DNA of 31,653 nt from a virus. Positions within the stretch are counted from its first letter, which is position 1, and every line of letters begins with the position of its first letter. The position numbers were made by a program, and so were the translations under genes. The stretch lies in IMG/VR virus record IMGVR_UViG_3300022858_000320, positions 1 through 31,653 of that record; one strand, written 5' to 3'. A model generated the notes under the pieces. That model saw only the letters and a list, made by a program, of their open reading frames with translations, was not told where the DNA came from and did no database searches. This document shows positions 23,990 to 30,545 of this stretch, one piece after another.

Positions 23990-25471
23990 TTAATCGTCCA
24001 GGTCAATCCAATCCACGCCACCGCCTGCGCTATCAATCAGCAAGTCAGTTAATCCCCATACTACGCTGTCGATCCTATTGGGGCTCCATTTGCTACGTCG
24101 AGGGCCTCTCCCGATCCACTGGCACTGCTCATCTTCGAGGTCGTCAAGGTCGGCGTGTAGGTCGTGATGCACCAAGCCTTGCTTGTACTTGTTCGCAACA
24201 GGGTCAGCACGTTGGAACTTGCCACGAGAGGCGTGTACCAGGCACACCTCAACGTCGTCTCCGTCGAGCTTCTGGCCTTCCCACTCTGCCGAGGATACTT
24301 GAATGTTTCGCTTGACAAGCATGTACCCGAAGTTCTGTTCTGCAACGATTCTGCGGGTATTGAATTCCAGGCACAGTTCAAGCGCGCGTGTACCCCATTC
24401 ATCCGGCTCATAGTGATCTGAGGAATCATTGAGAACAACACCGTGACCGTCTACGCGCCTGCCTTGCACAGTGATCCCCGTGAGATCGCTTGATGCTTGG
24501 CCACTGCCTGCGGGATCGATTGCGACATTGATGTCTTCGAGTTCGGGGATGATGACAGCTTCGCGGAAAGGATCGATCATCGTCTCGGCAGTCCAGAGCG
24601 CGCCCTCGATATCGGCAGTAGGATCTTGCTGATAGAGCGCCCCCCAGAGACGACCGCCTAGCCCTCGTTTGAGTGAAGCGAGAGCCTTCTCATTGAAGCG
24701 CCAGGGCCAAAGCGCCTCACCCTTCTTGCGGCCGAGAGGATCGTCCTCTAAGGCCAGCGCAGGCAGGCTTACGACTTTCCACTGTTCACCACCCTTGTCC
24801 ATCTCTCGAATGAGCCTTCCTGCGAGGTCACCTGAGTGCCAGCGTGTCATTAAAAGAACTATCGCACCACCAGGAGCAAGACGAGTACGAACGGTCGAGC
24901 GATACCAGTCCCAGACACGACGCTGGACGATGAGGCTTTCGCCGTCGTCGATGTTCTTTACCGGGTCGTCGATAACGATAAAGTTCCCCCCGCGCCCAGT
25001 GAGAGGACCACCGACACCGGCAGCTTGGAGCTTTCCACTCTTGCCGTGTAGATGCCAACGAGCGACGGCGGAAGAATCGCGTGAGATGTCAGGCCATCCG
25101 TAGACCTCAGCAGCCCGTAGGTAGTTCGTGCGAGCATCCCTGCTCATGTCGAGAGCAAGGTCCGCACCATAGGAGGCGATGATTGCCTCCATGTCCTGAT
25201 TGCGACCGAGAAACCACGGAGGAAAGAGACGGCTGATTAATTCTGATTTCCCATGCCTGGGAGGGAAACTTACGATCAAAAGGTACGGCTCATCCTGTTC
25301 GCCGGAAGCAACGTGAGCCTCGGCCTCCATCAGTAGAGAGCAAAGCATCTGGAGATGAGCGGCCGTCTGCCATCGCCCTTCTGAGATAGTAATGCAGAAT
25401 TGTTCTAGATCACGCCTAGCTAATTCAGCTTCAATCCTCTGAGCTTCCTGGGAGACTTGGGACATCATCAT
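23990..25471 (-). CDS. Terminase large subunit
   Basis: About 493 residues. Three consecutive ATG codons (25471, 25468, 25465) follow an AAGG site; an ATG at 25495 is possible but poorly spaced. The ATPase domain has Walker A FPPRHGKSEL (about residues 69-78), an adenine/motif region PLTGRGG and Walker B NFIVIDDP (about 163-170), then LLMTRWHSGDLAGR. The nuclease domain starts with INVAIDPAGSG, has IVAEQNFG, and ends with PNRIDSVVWGLTDLL, giving the three acidic positions of the RNase-H-like nuclease. Cuts and pumps DNA through the portal. Overlaps the end of the small terminase gene and is followed by a terminator. Confidence 0.95.
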   Translation of the reverse strand: MMMSQVSQEAQRIEAELARRDLEQFCITISEGRWQTAAHLQMLCSLLMEAEAHVASGEQDEPYLLIVSFPPRHGKSELISRLFPPWFLGRNQDMEAIIASYGADLALDMSRDARTNYLRAAEVYGWPDISRDSSAVARWHLHGKSGKLQAAGVGGPLTGRGGNFIVIDDPVKNIDDGESLIVQRRVWDWYRSTVRTRLAPGGAIVLLMTRWHSGDLAGRLIREMDKGGEQWKVVSLPALALEDDPLGRKKGEALWPWRFNEKALASLKRGLGGRLWGALYQQDPTADIEGALWTAETMIDPFREAVIIPELEDINVAIDPAGSGQASSDLTGITVQGRRVDGHGVVLNDSSDHYEPDEWGTRALELCLEFNTRRIVAEQNFGYMLVKRNIQVSSAEWEGQKLDGDDVEVCLVHASRGKFQRADPVANKYKQGLVHHDLHADLDDLEDEQCQWIGRGPRRSKWSPNRIDSVVWGLTDLLIDSAGGGVDWIDLDD

Positions 25472-25895
25472 CACCGCCTTCAATGTCGATGACATCCTCC
25501 AGGGCTCTCATCTCACGCAGGACGGCAATACGTTCTTGCAGCTCTTCCGTGCTCAGTGAGGAGAGGGCATCCTGGCTATCTGCGTTCGCATGGATATGAA
25601 GCGATCGCGTGTCTTTCTTATCTGCCTGATCCAGTTCGTTCTTTCCAAGAAAAATCAACATCGTAACGTTGCCTTTCATGGCGATTTCGTACTGTTTTGA
25701 GCGTAGGGATCTACGCATCCGAGCCAGCCCTTTTTGATAGGCGTGGTCAATTCCTGGATTTACAGCGCGGTATCTGCGCAAAGTACGAGCAGAGATATCT
25801 AGTTCTGCCGCGATATCAGGCCAGCGAAAGCCTGTATGAGCCCAGTCAGAAATCTTGTCCGCAGAAACTTCGATCGGCTTAGGCCCTGGTTTCAT
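25431..25895 (-). CDS. Terminase small subunit
   Basis: 154 residues, ATG 25895 with GGAGG 9 nt upstream. Residues 9-45 are a helix-turn-helix (KISDWAHTGFRWPDIAAELDISARTLRRYR) for recognition of the packaging site. The helical part with KGNVTMLIFLGKNELDQADKKD (about residues 73-94) is the signature of this small terminase type. The acidic C-terminal 40 residues probably contact the large subunit. Coupled to TerL by overlap. Confidence 0.9.
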   Translation of the reverse strand: MKPGPKPIEVSADKISDWAHTGFRWPDIAAELDISARTLRRYRAVNPGIDHAYQKGLARMRRSLRSKQYEIAMKGNVTMLIFLGKNELDQADKKDTRSLHIHANADSQDALSSLSTEELQERIAVLREMRALEDVIDIEGGDDDVPSLPGSSED

Positions 25896-26160
25896 CCCTC
25901 AGCCCCTCCATGAACTTCGCACCGAGCATGCCTTCAACCACAGACGAATCTACCGGCAACTTCTCAAGATCCCTCTCAAGAGCTTCACCCTCCCCGATCT
26001 CCATATTCAGAGACACCACCAAGCCCTGACCACCTGCAAAATCCGGCATAGGCCCACGACCCTCCATGTGTACCCTCCCGTCTGCATCAAGGATCTTCCA
26101 GAGCATTGTGAGTCCACCATCTGGGGACGATATGAAGATGCGGAATGGTCCGTTAGTCAT
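25879..26160 (-). CDS. Hypothetical protein before TerS
   Basis: 93 residues from ATG 26160, with GGGGG close upstream; a longer frame from 26196 would overlap the previous gene more. It reads FRIFISSPDGGLTMLWKILDADGRVHMEG and later SLNMEIGEGEALERDLEKL. Predicted beta-hairpin followed by a helix. The 17-bp overlap with TerS suggests coupled expression. No family recognised. Confidence 0.65.
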   Translation of the reverse strand: MTNGPFRIFISSPDGGLTMLWKILDADGRVHMEGRGPMPDFAGGQGLVVSLNMEIGEGEALERDLEKLPVDSSVVEGMLGAKFMEGLRDETRA

Positions 26161-26167
26161 GAACCCC

Positions 26168-26398
26168 CTACCGATCGAGCCCGAGCAACGTAGCAAGCTG
26201 CTTGTTCACTTCGATGAATACCCCGCTATGTGTCTCACCCGGCACGAACGTTCCTTCGTAGTACAGCCCGTCTTCCTTTGAAACAAACCCGGTAGGTAGC
26301 TTCTTATCGGCAAAGGAAGACGGATCGTAGGAATGTAGGTTAGCATCAGGGACCCCATACTGGAGAACCAGGATGCTGTACTCGCGCTCTTCTGCCAT
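26168..26398 (-). CDS. Hypothetical protein, 76 residues
   Basis: ATG 26398 overlaps the preceding stop as TAATG, the coupling used repeatedly in this genome; a GTG at 26443 is the alternative start. Sequence EYSILVLQYGVPDANLHSYDPSSF, then GLYYEGTFVPGETHSGVFIEVNKQLATLLG. Mixed beta and helix, acidic. No motif that I recognise. Confidence 0.6.
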   Translation of the reverse strand: MAEEREYSILVLQYGVPDANLHSYDPSSFADKKLPTGFVSKEDGLYYEGTFVPGETHSGVFIEVNKQLATLLGLDR

Positions 26399-26676
26399 TA
26401 GCCTGACACCTTCAGGAGGATCTGCTTCCCAGAGATAGGACACGTCGCCGCGTAGGGATACTCACCTCTCGATGATTCCTTCCTGAGAATAAACAACACG
26501 TTCTTGTGATCATTCCCACAAGCCGAACACCCTGTTACGTTCCGACGTAGATGCTTCGAAAGGGCTGCCTTCTGTGCTACTGGAGGGGCTTCTTTCGGCT
26601 CTGCCTTGGACACGCTCGCCCCAGCAGATACACCCGTACGAAAATTACTCTTCTGTTTCGTTTCCTTGTTCGTCAT
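26398..26676 (-). CDS. Small zinc-finger-like protein
   Basis: 92 residues from ATG 26676, with AGGAGGT 7 nt upstream; the GTG three codons earlier is too near that site. The N-terminal 45 residues are low complexity (Lys, Ala, Ser, Pro). The C-terminal half has GCSACGNDHKNVLF and YAATCPISGKQILL, giving C-x2-C and H plus a third Cys, which could make a small metal-bound beta ribbon. Function unknown. Confidence 0.6.
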   Translation of the reverse strand: MTNKETKQKSNFRTGVSAGASVSKAEPKEAPPVAQKAALSKHLRRNVTGCSACGNDHKNVLFILRKESSRGEYPYAATCPISGKQILLKVSG

Positions 26677-26890
26677 TTTGTTCACCTCCTGCCGGCACTG
26701 GTAGCCGGTTACGTATAAACTTCAGCTCTTGCGCGATCGCCGCAAGAAACTTCACCTGACGGCTCTTGATCGATAGCTCTACCCGCTCCTTTGGCCTCAA
26801 CGAATCACAGTCCTTACACCGATCCGTATGCTCCGCTAACGCCGCCGAGAGTTCTGTCCCGCAGACCGAACACGCTTTCTTGCTTCCCAT
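26645..26890 (-). CDS. Zinc-ribbon protein, 81 residues
   Basis: ATG 26890 with AGAGGA 5 nt upstream. The N-terminus CSVCGTELSAALAEHTDRCKDC contains two CxxC knuckles 13 residues apart, a complete zinc-ribbon ligand set. It is followed by a basic helix KSRQVKFLAAIAQELKFIRNRL and an acidic tail. Such small proteins in phage early or accessory regions often bind nucleic acid or host polymerase; that is inference here. The 3' end overlaps the next gene by 32 bp. Confidence 0.7.
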   Translation of the reverse strand: MGSKKACSVCGTELSAALAEHTDRCKDCDSLRPKERVELSIKSRQVKFLAAIAQELKFIRNRLPVPAGGEQNDEQGNETEE

Positions 26891-26941
26891 GTCTATCCTC
26901 TCCTCTTTCGATCAGCATCTTACTACCTATTCCCCTTCGAG

Positions 26942-26951
26942 GTCTATAGAG
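26942..26951. promoter_or_regulatory. Palindrome variant GTCTATAGAG, candidate operator copy 2
   Basis: Nine of ten positions match CTCTATAGAG. It sits in the downstream direct repeat and contains the stop codon of the 116-residue gene. Confidence 0.35.
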
Positions 26952-26979
26952 CCTTGATTTTTATGGGGATTATAGGAAG
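26943..26979 (-). repeat. Direct repeat, downstream copy (37 bp)
   Basis: Matches 27303-27339 at 33 of 37 positions, exactly 360 bp away, same orientation. On the minus strand it carries TATAAT followed 13-15 nt later by the CTATAGA palindrome. In this copy the sequence also encodes the last residues of the 116-residue gene. It may serve as a second promoter for the zinc-ribbon gene downstream. Confidence 0.75.
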
Positions 26980-27294
26980 TGGAGATGTCCGCGTAATCAC
27001 TAACGGAGTTCTGTTTCGATGAGAAACCTCTGTGTCTAACCTCAATCGCTCAATCATTTCCTGGCATTCCTCGTCGGTCTCTGCTCCCATTCCAAAGACA
27101 AGATTCTCTGTGCCTCGCACGCCTTCTTGTAGATCAATCACCGTGTACAGAACCGTGTGGCTCAGATTGAATGGCTTCGTACAAACAAGATACCTGTCAT
27201 CCATTGCACGGACTCTGTACGGCTTCTTCTCTTCTTCAAACCATATGCGAGTCCCTACCTCGATCTCTTCTTCAAAGCCTTTCAGCTTTAGCAT
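26944..27294 (-). CDS. Conserved-type phage hypothetical protein, 116 residues
   Basis: ATG 27294 with GAGGAGG upstream. The core VGTRIWFEEEKKPYRVRAMDDRYLVCTKPF, TVLYTVIDLQEGVRGTENLVFGMG and ETDEECQEMIERL has the look of a small protein common in phage genomes; I do not know its function. The last 12 residues (PLPIIPIKIKAL) are encoded by a 37-bp sequence that is also present just upstream of the gene, so the natural C-terminus has probably been replaced or extended. Flanking direct repeats suggest a duplicated promoter or insertion of the gene as a cassette. Confidence 0.75.
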   Translation of the reverse strand: MLKLKGFEEEIEVGTRIWFEEEKKPYRVRAMDDRYLVCTKPFNLSHTVLYTVIDLQEGVRGTENLVFGMGAETDEECQEMIERLRLDTEVSHRNRTPLVITRTSPLPIIPIKIKAL

Positions 27295-27301
27295 GTTCCT
27301 C

Positions 27302-27311
27302 CTCTATAGAG
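27302..27311. promoter_or_regulatory. Palindrome CTCTATAGAG, candidate operator copy 3
   Basis: Exact copy in the leader of the 116-residue gene, immediately before its AGGAGG site, 15 nt downstream of a TATAAT on the minus strand. Confidence 0.5.
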
Positions 27312-27339
27312 CCTTGATTTTAGTATGGATTATAGGAAG
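27303..27339 (-). repeat. Direct repeat, upstream copy (37 bp), candidate promoter/leader
   Basis: See the copy at 26943-26979. Here it lies in the intergenic space and places TATAAT about 40 nt before the ATG at 27294. No convincing -35 box is seen 16-18 bp upstream, so a promoter is possible but weak or activator-dependent. Confidence 0.6.
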
Positions 27340-27394
27340 GTAGGCCCTTTCTTATAGTCATTTCCGTAGCCAATGAAGCTTCTACCCCCCCTAC

Positions 27395-27610
27395 CTACCC
27401 ATCCTCATCGTCGTCTCCGAATGAGATAGTGACATCACCCGCATCAAAGACGGGACCTTTACGCAAACCCTCCTCTTTCATTCCTTGAATAACGATATCA
27501 TCCATATATACCGCGCCACAAAAACGACAAACCCATGCGAGACAAGAGCTGTCTGAAGGATCTCGCTTCATCGGCATGCCGCATTGCGGGCATTTGCGTA
27601 CACCCTGCAT
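27395..27610 (-). CDS. Zinc-ribbon protein, 71 residues
   Basis: ATG 27610 with AGGAGGG 5 nt upstream, overlapping the end of the previous gene by a few bases' distance; an upstream in-frame ATG at 27754 is inside that gene and has a low-quality N-terminus. Contains CPQCGMPMKRD and CRFCGAVYMDD, two CxxC pairs about 18 residues apart, a zinc ribbon. C-terminal end is acidic (SFGDDDEDG). Function unknown. Confidence 0.7.
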   Translation of the reverse strand: MQGVRKCPQCGMPMKRDPSDSSCLAWVCRFCGAVYMDDIVIQGMKEEGLRKGPVFDAGDVTISFGDDDEDG

Positions 27611-27611
27611 G

Positions 27612-28226
27612 CTACCCCTCCTTCTTCGTCTGATGTTGTCTGACGATCGTGTACTTGTGGGTCTTGTAGTAGCCAGGCTTGACGGTATCAGCGTCACCCC
27701 AGACACCACCGGGGGCCCAGTCGACGACGGCGTAGTGCTGCCCTCGGGCTGCATGCTCTGTCGACGTGGAGAAGTGGATCGCTACAGCGTTGAGCTTCTT
27801 CCCTTTCGCAAGCTGAACATCGGCTACAGCGTCTTGAGCCATACCAAGGAGTGCTCCGGTGTCTGTGATGAGCCGAGGTGTGATCCTGTGAATCACATAG
27901 CGGAAGCATAGGCCGAAGGATACGTCCTGGATCTCCCTGAAGGGGTCGCCAGCCCCTCTTGATGCCTTTGCAGTGCTAGAACCGTAGTGACCCCACAAAG
28001 ACGCCTTACGATCGATCGGCTTCACGTCTGTACGCCACATGTGAGGAGGAGGTACGTCTGGGCGACGTGAGTAGCAACGACCGCATACGAGGTACGCGGG
28101 TAGCCTACCGCCGAACATCTCAAGGAGCTTGGGTGTACTGAAGTCTTCTAGAGTACGCTTCACCGTCTGCTTGCACCTCGGGCACGTGTAGATAGCCTCG
28201 TCGAGCTGCTGTAGTCTAGGCATCAT
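27612..28226 (-). CDS. Hypothetical protein with N-terminal zinc ribbon, 204 residues
   Basis: ATG 28226 overlaps the preceding TGA; a second ATG follows directly at 28223. Residues 12-52 hold CPRCKQTVKR and CGRCYSRR, a four-Cys metal site. The rest has FGLCFRYVIHRITPRLITDTGALLGMAQDAVADVQLAKGKKLNAVAIHFSTSTEHAARG and ends with WAPGGVWGDADTVKPGYYKTHKYTIV. The fold is not recognised. It begins a pair of zinc-ribbon genes with 27395-27610. Confidence 0.7.
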   Translation of the reverse strand: MMPRLQQLDEAIYTCPRCKQTVKRTLEDFSTPKLLEMFGGRLPAYLVCGRCYSRRPDVPPPHMWRTDVKPIDRKASLWGHYGSSTAKASRGAGDPFREIQDVSFGLCFRYVIHRITPRLITDTGALLGMAQDAVADVQLAKGKKLNAVAIHFSTSTEHAARGQHYAVVDWAPGGVWGDADTVKPGYYKTHKYTIVRQHQTKKEG

Positions 28227-29017
28227 TCACCCCAATCCCTGCGCACAGGGTCCTTGATCCATTTCGTACCGTCATGCTCGTAGCTTGCGTCTCTGGTGAC
28301 AAACCTATCTCCCATCACGCTTGCCCAAGAGTGCCCACTCTGGTGCTTTGATAGCTGCTCGTCGTCCTCCTTGTACGGCTTCTGATGGTAGAGCATCCGG
28401 AAGATAGGGGGCTTTAATGGCTGCTCGTTGCCCTTCGCTTGGTCCCCTGTATCTCTCATCGAGGGGTGTAGCCCTTTTTGTTTCTCGAGGGGTCGAGGTA
28501 GGGTGCCCTCTACACTCCCCTCTATAGAGCCAGTATCCTTCCTTATGCCACCCTTGCAGTTGAATGAGAAGTGAGTAGGTTCCCCCATACGTTGTGGAAA
28601 AGGTTGTGTCTTCCCGCTTCTCATACTACGAAAGAGTATCTCCGTCACCTTTTCTGCGTCAGAGATCTCAGGGTGAGGGCAGTAGTTACCGACGGAGTAG
28701 ACGTAGGTTCTCTGTCTGGAGTCTACGGCCCAAGGAGGGGGGCCAGGGTCTCTCTTCCTCGTGTAGTTGTAAACACGTCTGGGAGTCCTGTAGATCGCCC
28801 CTACAGTTCTACCGGGAGGGATGTTGATACCGCAGTCGATTCTGAATAGACCTCCTAGGTTGAGAAAGACGCCGGTGACCTTACCCCAGTCCTTACCCTT
28901 CGGGGGAGGGAACTTCACTTTCTTACGTATAGGGAGAATGAAGCCGAAGAGGGCTATAGCCACGAGTGCACCACCAACGATGAGGGTCCAACCGATCCAA
29001 GCTCCGTCGTCAAACAT
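28223..29017 (-). CDS. Single-pass membrane protein, 264 residues, unknown
   Basis: ATG 29017 with AGGG 5 nt upstream, overlapping the end of the previous small gene by 8 bp; the ATG 12 codons earlier is rejected. One membrane segment near the N-terminus (WIGWTLIVGGALVAIALFGFIL) followed by IRKKVKF, so by the positive-inside rule the long C-terminal part is cytoplasmic. That part is rich in Pro, Arg and Tyr (RRVYNYTRKRDPGPPPW) and has KPPIFRMLYHQKPYKEDDE. No family seen. It pairs with the small membrane protein just before it. Confidence 0.65.
   Translation of the reverse strand: MFDDGAWIGWTLIVGGALVAIALFGFILPIRKKVKFPPPKGKDWGKVTGVFLNLGGLFRIDCGINIPPGRTVGAIYRTPRRVYNYTRKRDPGPPPWAVDSRQRTYVYSVGNYCPHPEISDAEKVTEILFRSMRSGKTQPFPQRMGEPTHFSFNCKGGIRKDTGSIEGSVEGTLPRPLEKQKGLHPSMRDTGDQAKGNEQPLKPPIFRMLYHQKPYKEDDEQLSKHQSGHSWASVMGDRFVTRDASYEHDGTKWIKDPVRRDWGE
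28520..28529. promoter_or_regulatory. Palindrome CTCTATAGAG, candidate operator copy 4
   Basis: Exact copy inside the coding region of the 264-residue membrane protein, preceded by GATACTGG on the minus strand. An intragenic copy would fit a stoperator-like site. Confidence 0.4.
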
Positions 29018-29174
29018 GCTTACCCTTGTGCTTGATGATGTAACGGGCCACAACTACCACAAATCCGATGATAGCGCCCACATAGACGCAGTAGAGCAGC
29101 TCTGTCCCAAACCCGCTGTACGCCTCGCTGACACCTTCACACGCTGCCTGTACGTCTTCCCATGCCTCATTCAT
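29010..29174 (-). CDS. Small membrane protein, 54 residues
   Basis: ATG 29174 with AAGGAGG 6 nt upstream. An acidic N-terminus (MNEAWEDVQAACEGVSEAYSG) is followed by one membrane segment (LLYCVYVGAIIGFVVVVARYII) and a basic end KHKGKHV, so N-out, C-in topology is predicted. The size fits a holin-like or membrane-accessory protein, but no endolysin is adjacent, so no function is assigned. It is coupled to the next membrane protein by an 8-bp overlap. Confidence 0.65.
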   Translation of the reverse strand: MNEAWEDVQAACEGVSEAYSGFGTELLYCVYVGAIIGFVVVVARYIIKHKGKHV

Positions 29175-29370
29175 GTCTTGCCTCCTTGACCTTCTTCGCC
29201 AGGTAGTCGTCTTCGGATAAGACTCTGATGGAGATGAGCTGACCGTGATCGTTGAACCAAGGGACGAAGACGAGGTCTTTGTGTTTCTTGAGGTAGACGA
29301 CGCCGTGAGTACCTACTTGGAAGTGACCGAGGTGAGATGAGTCTTCTCGGTGAACTGGGACTATCTGCAT
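29167..29370 (-). CDS. Hypothetical protein, 67 residues
   Basis: ATG 29370 lies 10 nt after GGAGGG; a TTG two codons earlier is closer to that site and may also be used. Reads MQIVPVHREDSSHLGHFQVGTHGVVYLKKHKDLVFVPWFNDHGQLISIRVLSEDDY, a beta-rich small domain with a charged end. No family recognised. Overlaps its downstream neighbour by 8 bp. Confidence 0.65.
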   Translation of the reverse strand: MQIVPVHREDSSHLGHFQVGTHGVVYLKKHKDLVFVPWFNDHGQLISIRVLSEDDYLAKKVKEARHE

Positions 29371-29372
29371 GC

Positions 29373-29633
29373 TCAAGATACCCTCCAGACGCGTATACCA
29401 CCATCAACCTTGCGGGTAGTGGTCTTGAAACCATGCCGTCGAGCTTGTCCACGGCACGCTATTCTCACACCATCAGACCCAGTTGACGGCATTTGTTCTT
29501 CTGGGATAAAGAACGATTGACCAACAGCTAGATCCATCACGGGGTATTTCCTGTTTTTGTCATAATTGCCATTCTTCAGGACATCGGGGATTGAGATTCC
29601 ATTTTCGATTTCTGGCAATGTCTTATTCTTCAC
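29373..29633 (-). CDS. DUF7303-like phage hypothetical protein
   Basis: 86 residues from GTG 29633, with AGAGAGG 8 nt upstream; GTG 29642 and 29687 are alternatives. The central YPVMDLAVGQSFFIPEEQMP and the C-terminal RIACRGQARRHGFKTTTRKVDGGIRVWRV match a small phage family (strand with VGxSFxxP, then GFKxxxR and RVWR) that I associate with DUF7303. These occur in phage early regions; biochemical role unknown. Confidence 0.65.
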   Translation of the reverse strand: MKNKTLPEIENGISIPDVLKNGNYDKNRKYPVMDLAVGQSFFIPEEQMPSTGSDGVRIACRGQARRHGFKTTTRKVDGGIRVWRVS

Positions 29634-29663
29634 ATCGATCACCTCTCTATACCGTAGCACGCT

Positions 29664-29933
29664 TAGGTCTATATTACAAGTATCCACTAGGTGTATATAG
29701 CGAAGCCTTAAAAGCGTAGCGGATACACCCCCCTTTAGGTCTTAAACCCTTAGCCAAGGAAAGAGCAAGGTCTTGAACTTCGATGGCTGTCTTCGTTTTC
29801 GTTTTGATCTTCATCGCGACAAAACCTTCTTAGGTCTTAAAGCTTGCCATAGAATCACACAGGGCTGGGTTTTGATTAGCCTGTGACCTTGGCAGTTAAT
29901 GGATGACAACGATGATCTTGGCTCTGTAGGTCT
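29664..29933 (+). repeat. TAGGTCT, four copies
   Basis: Plus-strand copies at 29664, 29736, 29831 and 29927, at spacings of 72, 95 and 96 bp; two are extended to TAGGTCTTAAA. The second lies within the 46-residue ORF. The near-regular spacing may be chance or a protein-binding array. Confidence 0.45.
29674..29814 (-). CDS. Small basic ORF, 46 residues
   Basis: ATG 29814 with AGAAGG 10 nt upstream. Reads MKIKTKTKTAIEVQDLALSL, then AKGLRPKGGCIRYAFKASLYTPSGYL. Composition is protein-like and it fills what would otherwise be a gap before the next gene. Unknown function; the weak ribosome site keeps confidence moderate. Confidence 0.45.
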   Translation of the reverse strand: MKIKTKTKTAIEVQDLALSLAKGLRPKGGCIRYAFKASLYTPSGYL

Positions 29934-30332
29934 ATCCCTTAAGGGAACTGGGGTGTTATGTTATGCTCTTTTTCCGGCTTGTTACGCGACACCCGCCTAG
30001 ACTGTTACAAACCCCATAAACACCGGTTTTCCTCTTTCGCCTTCTCTCGCCGTATAACACCTAAAACAGCCCCTTGTTACGGTGCGGAAAAGAGGGGGTG
30101 TGTCGCTTTTCTGAAACCGTCACCTTCTGCCCTCCCTGTCTACCATTCCGCGATTGTCGCCTTATCCCCGTTTTTGGCCTTTTTGGGGGGTGTGTCGCGT
30201 TTTTCATCCCCTCTTTTCCTTGAACCCCATCCCCACGGGTGTTTGAAGGTGTTACGCCCCTGTGTCGCTTTGTCGCGGTTTTTGGCCTCCAAACACCACC
30301 AATCCTCATAGCCGGTCACTAAACAGCCGCTT
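29815..30332 (-). other. Gene-free region with clustered short repeats, candidate origin or control region
   Basis: About 518 bp with no ORF that has a ribosome site. It is rich in short repeats: TGTCGC followed by a T-run at about 30102, 30192, 30261 and 30272 (plus strand), GTTACG or GTTACA near 29981, 30003, 30076 and 30252, and a 25-bp segment GCCAAAAAC(N)GA(N)GCGACA seen twice on the minus strand (near 30283-30257 and 30179-30151). A perfect 12-bp palindrome TCCCTTAAGGGA lies at 29935-29946. Homopolymer runs of C, G, A and T are frequent. No consensus promoter was found. Confidence 0.5.
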
Positions 30333-30533
30333 TCACTCAATTCTTGCCTTCTCAAACAGATACGTGAGGATCTCCGTCAGGCTGTACCCGTATCCAGTAC
30401 CCTTCATTGAGACGATCGCGATGTCTTGCGCGTTCCCTTCGATCTCGTCAACGCTCTTCTGCATCGGCTGCTGTAAAACAGGGTCAAAAGAGCTGATGAG
30501 CACTTGCACTAGCTTTGCACTCTCAATGATCAT
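30333..30533 (-). CDS. Hypothetical protein, 66 residues
   Basis: ATG 30533 with AAGGAG upstream, one small gap after the MazG-like gene. Reads MIIESAKLVQVLISSFDPVLQQPMQKSVDEIEGNAQDIAIVSMKGTGYGYSLTEILTYLFEKARIE: helix, acidic linker, then a Gly-rich loop and helix. No family recognised. Last gene before the gene-free region. Confidence 0.65.
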   Translation of the reverse strand: MIIESAKLVQVLISSFDPVLQQPMQKSVDEIEGNAQDIAIVSMKGTGYGYSLTEILTYLFEKARIE

Positions 30534-30545
30534 TTCCTCTTCTCC

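Noticed and set aside
29958-30355. ORFs of 71-117 codons on both strands in the gene-free block
   Set aside because: They have no ribosome sites, biased composition from homopolymers and repeats, and overlap one another in conflicting frames.
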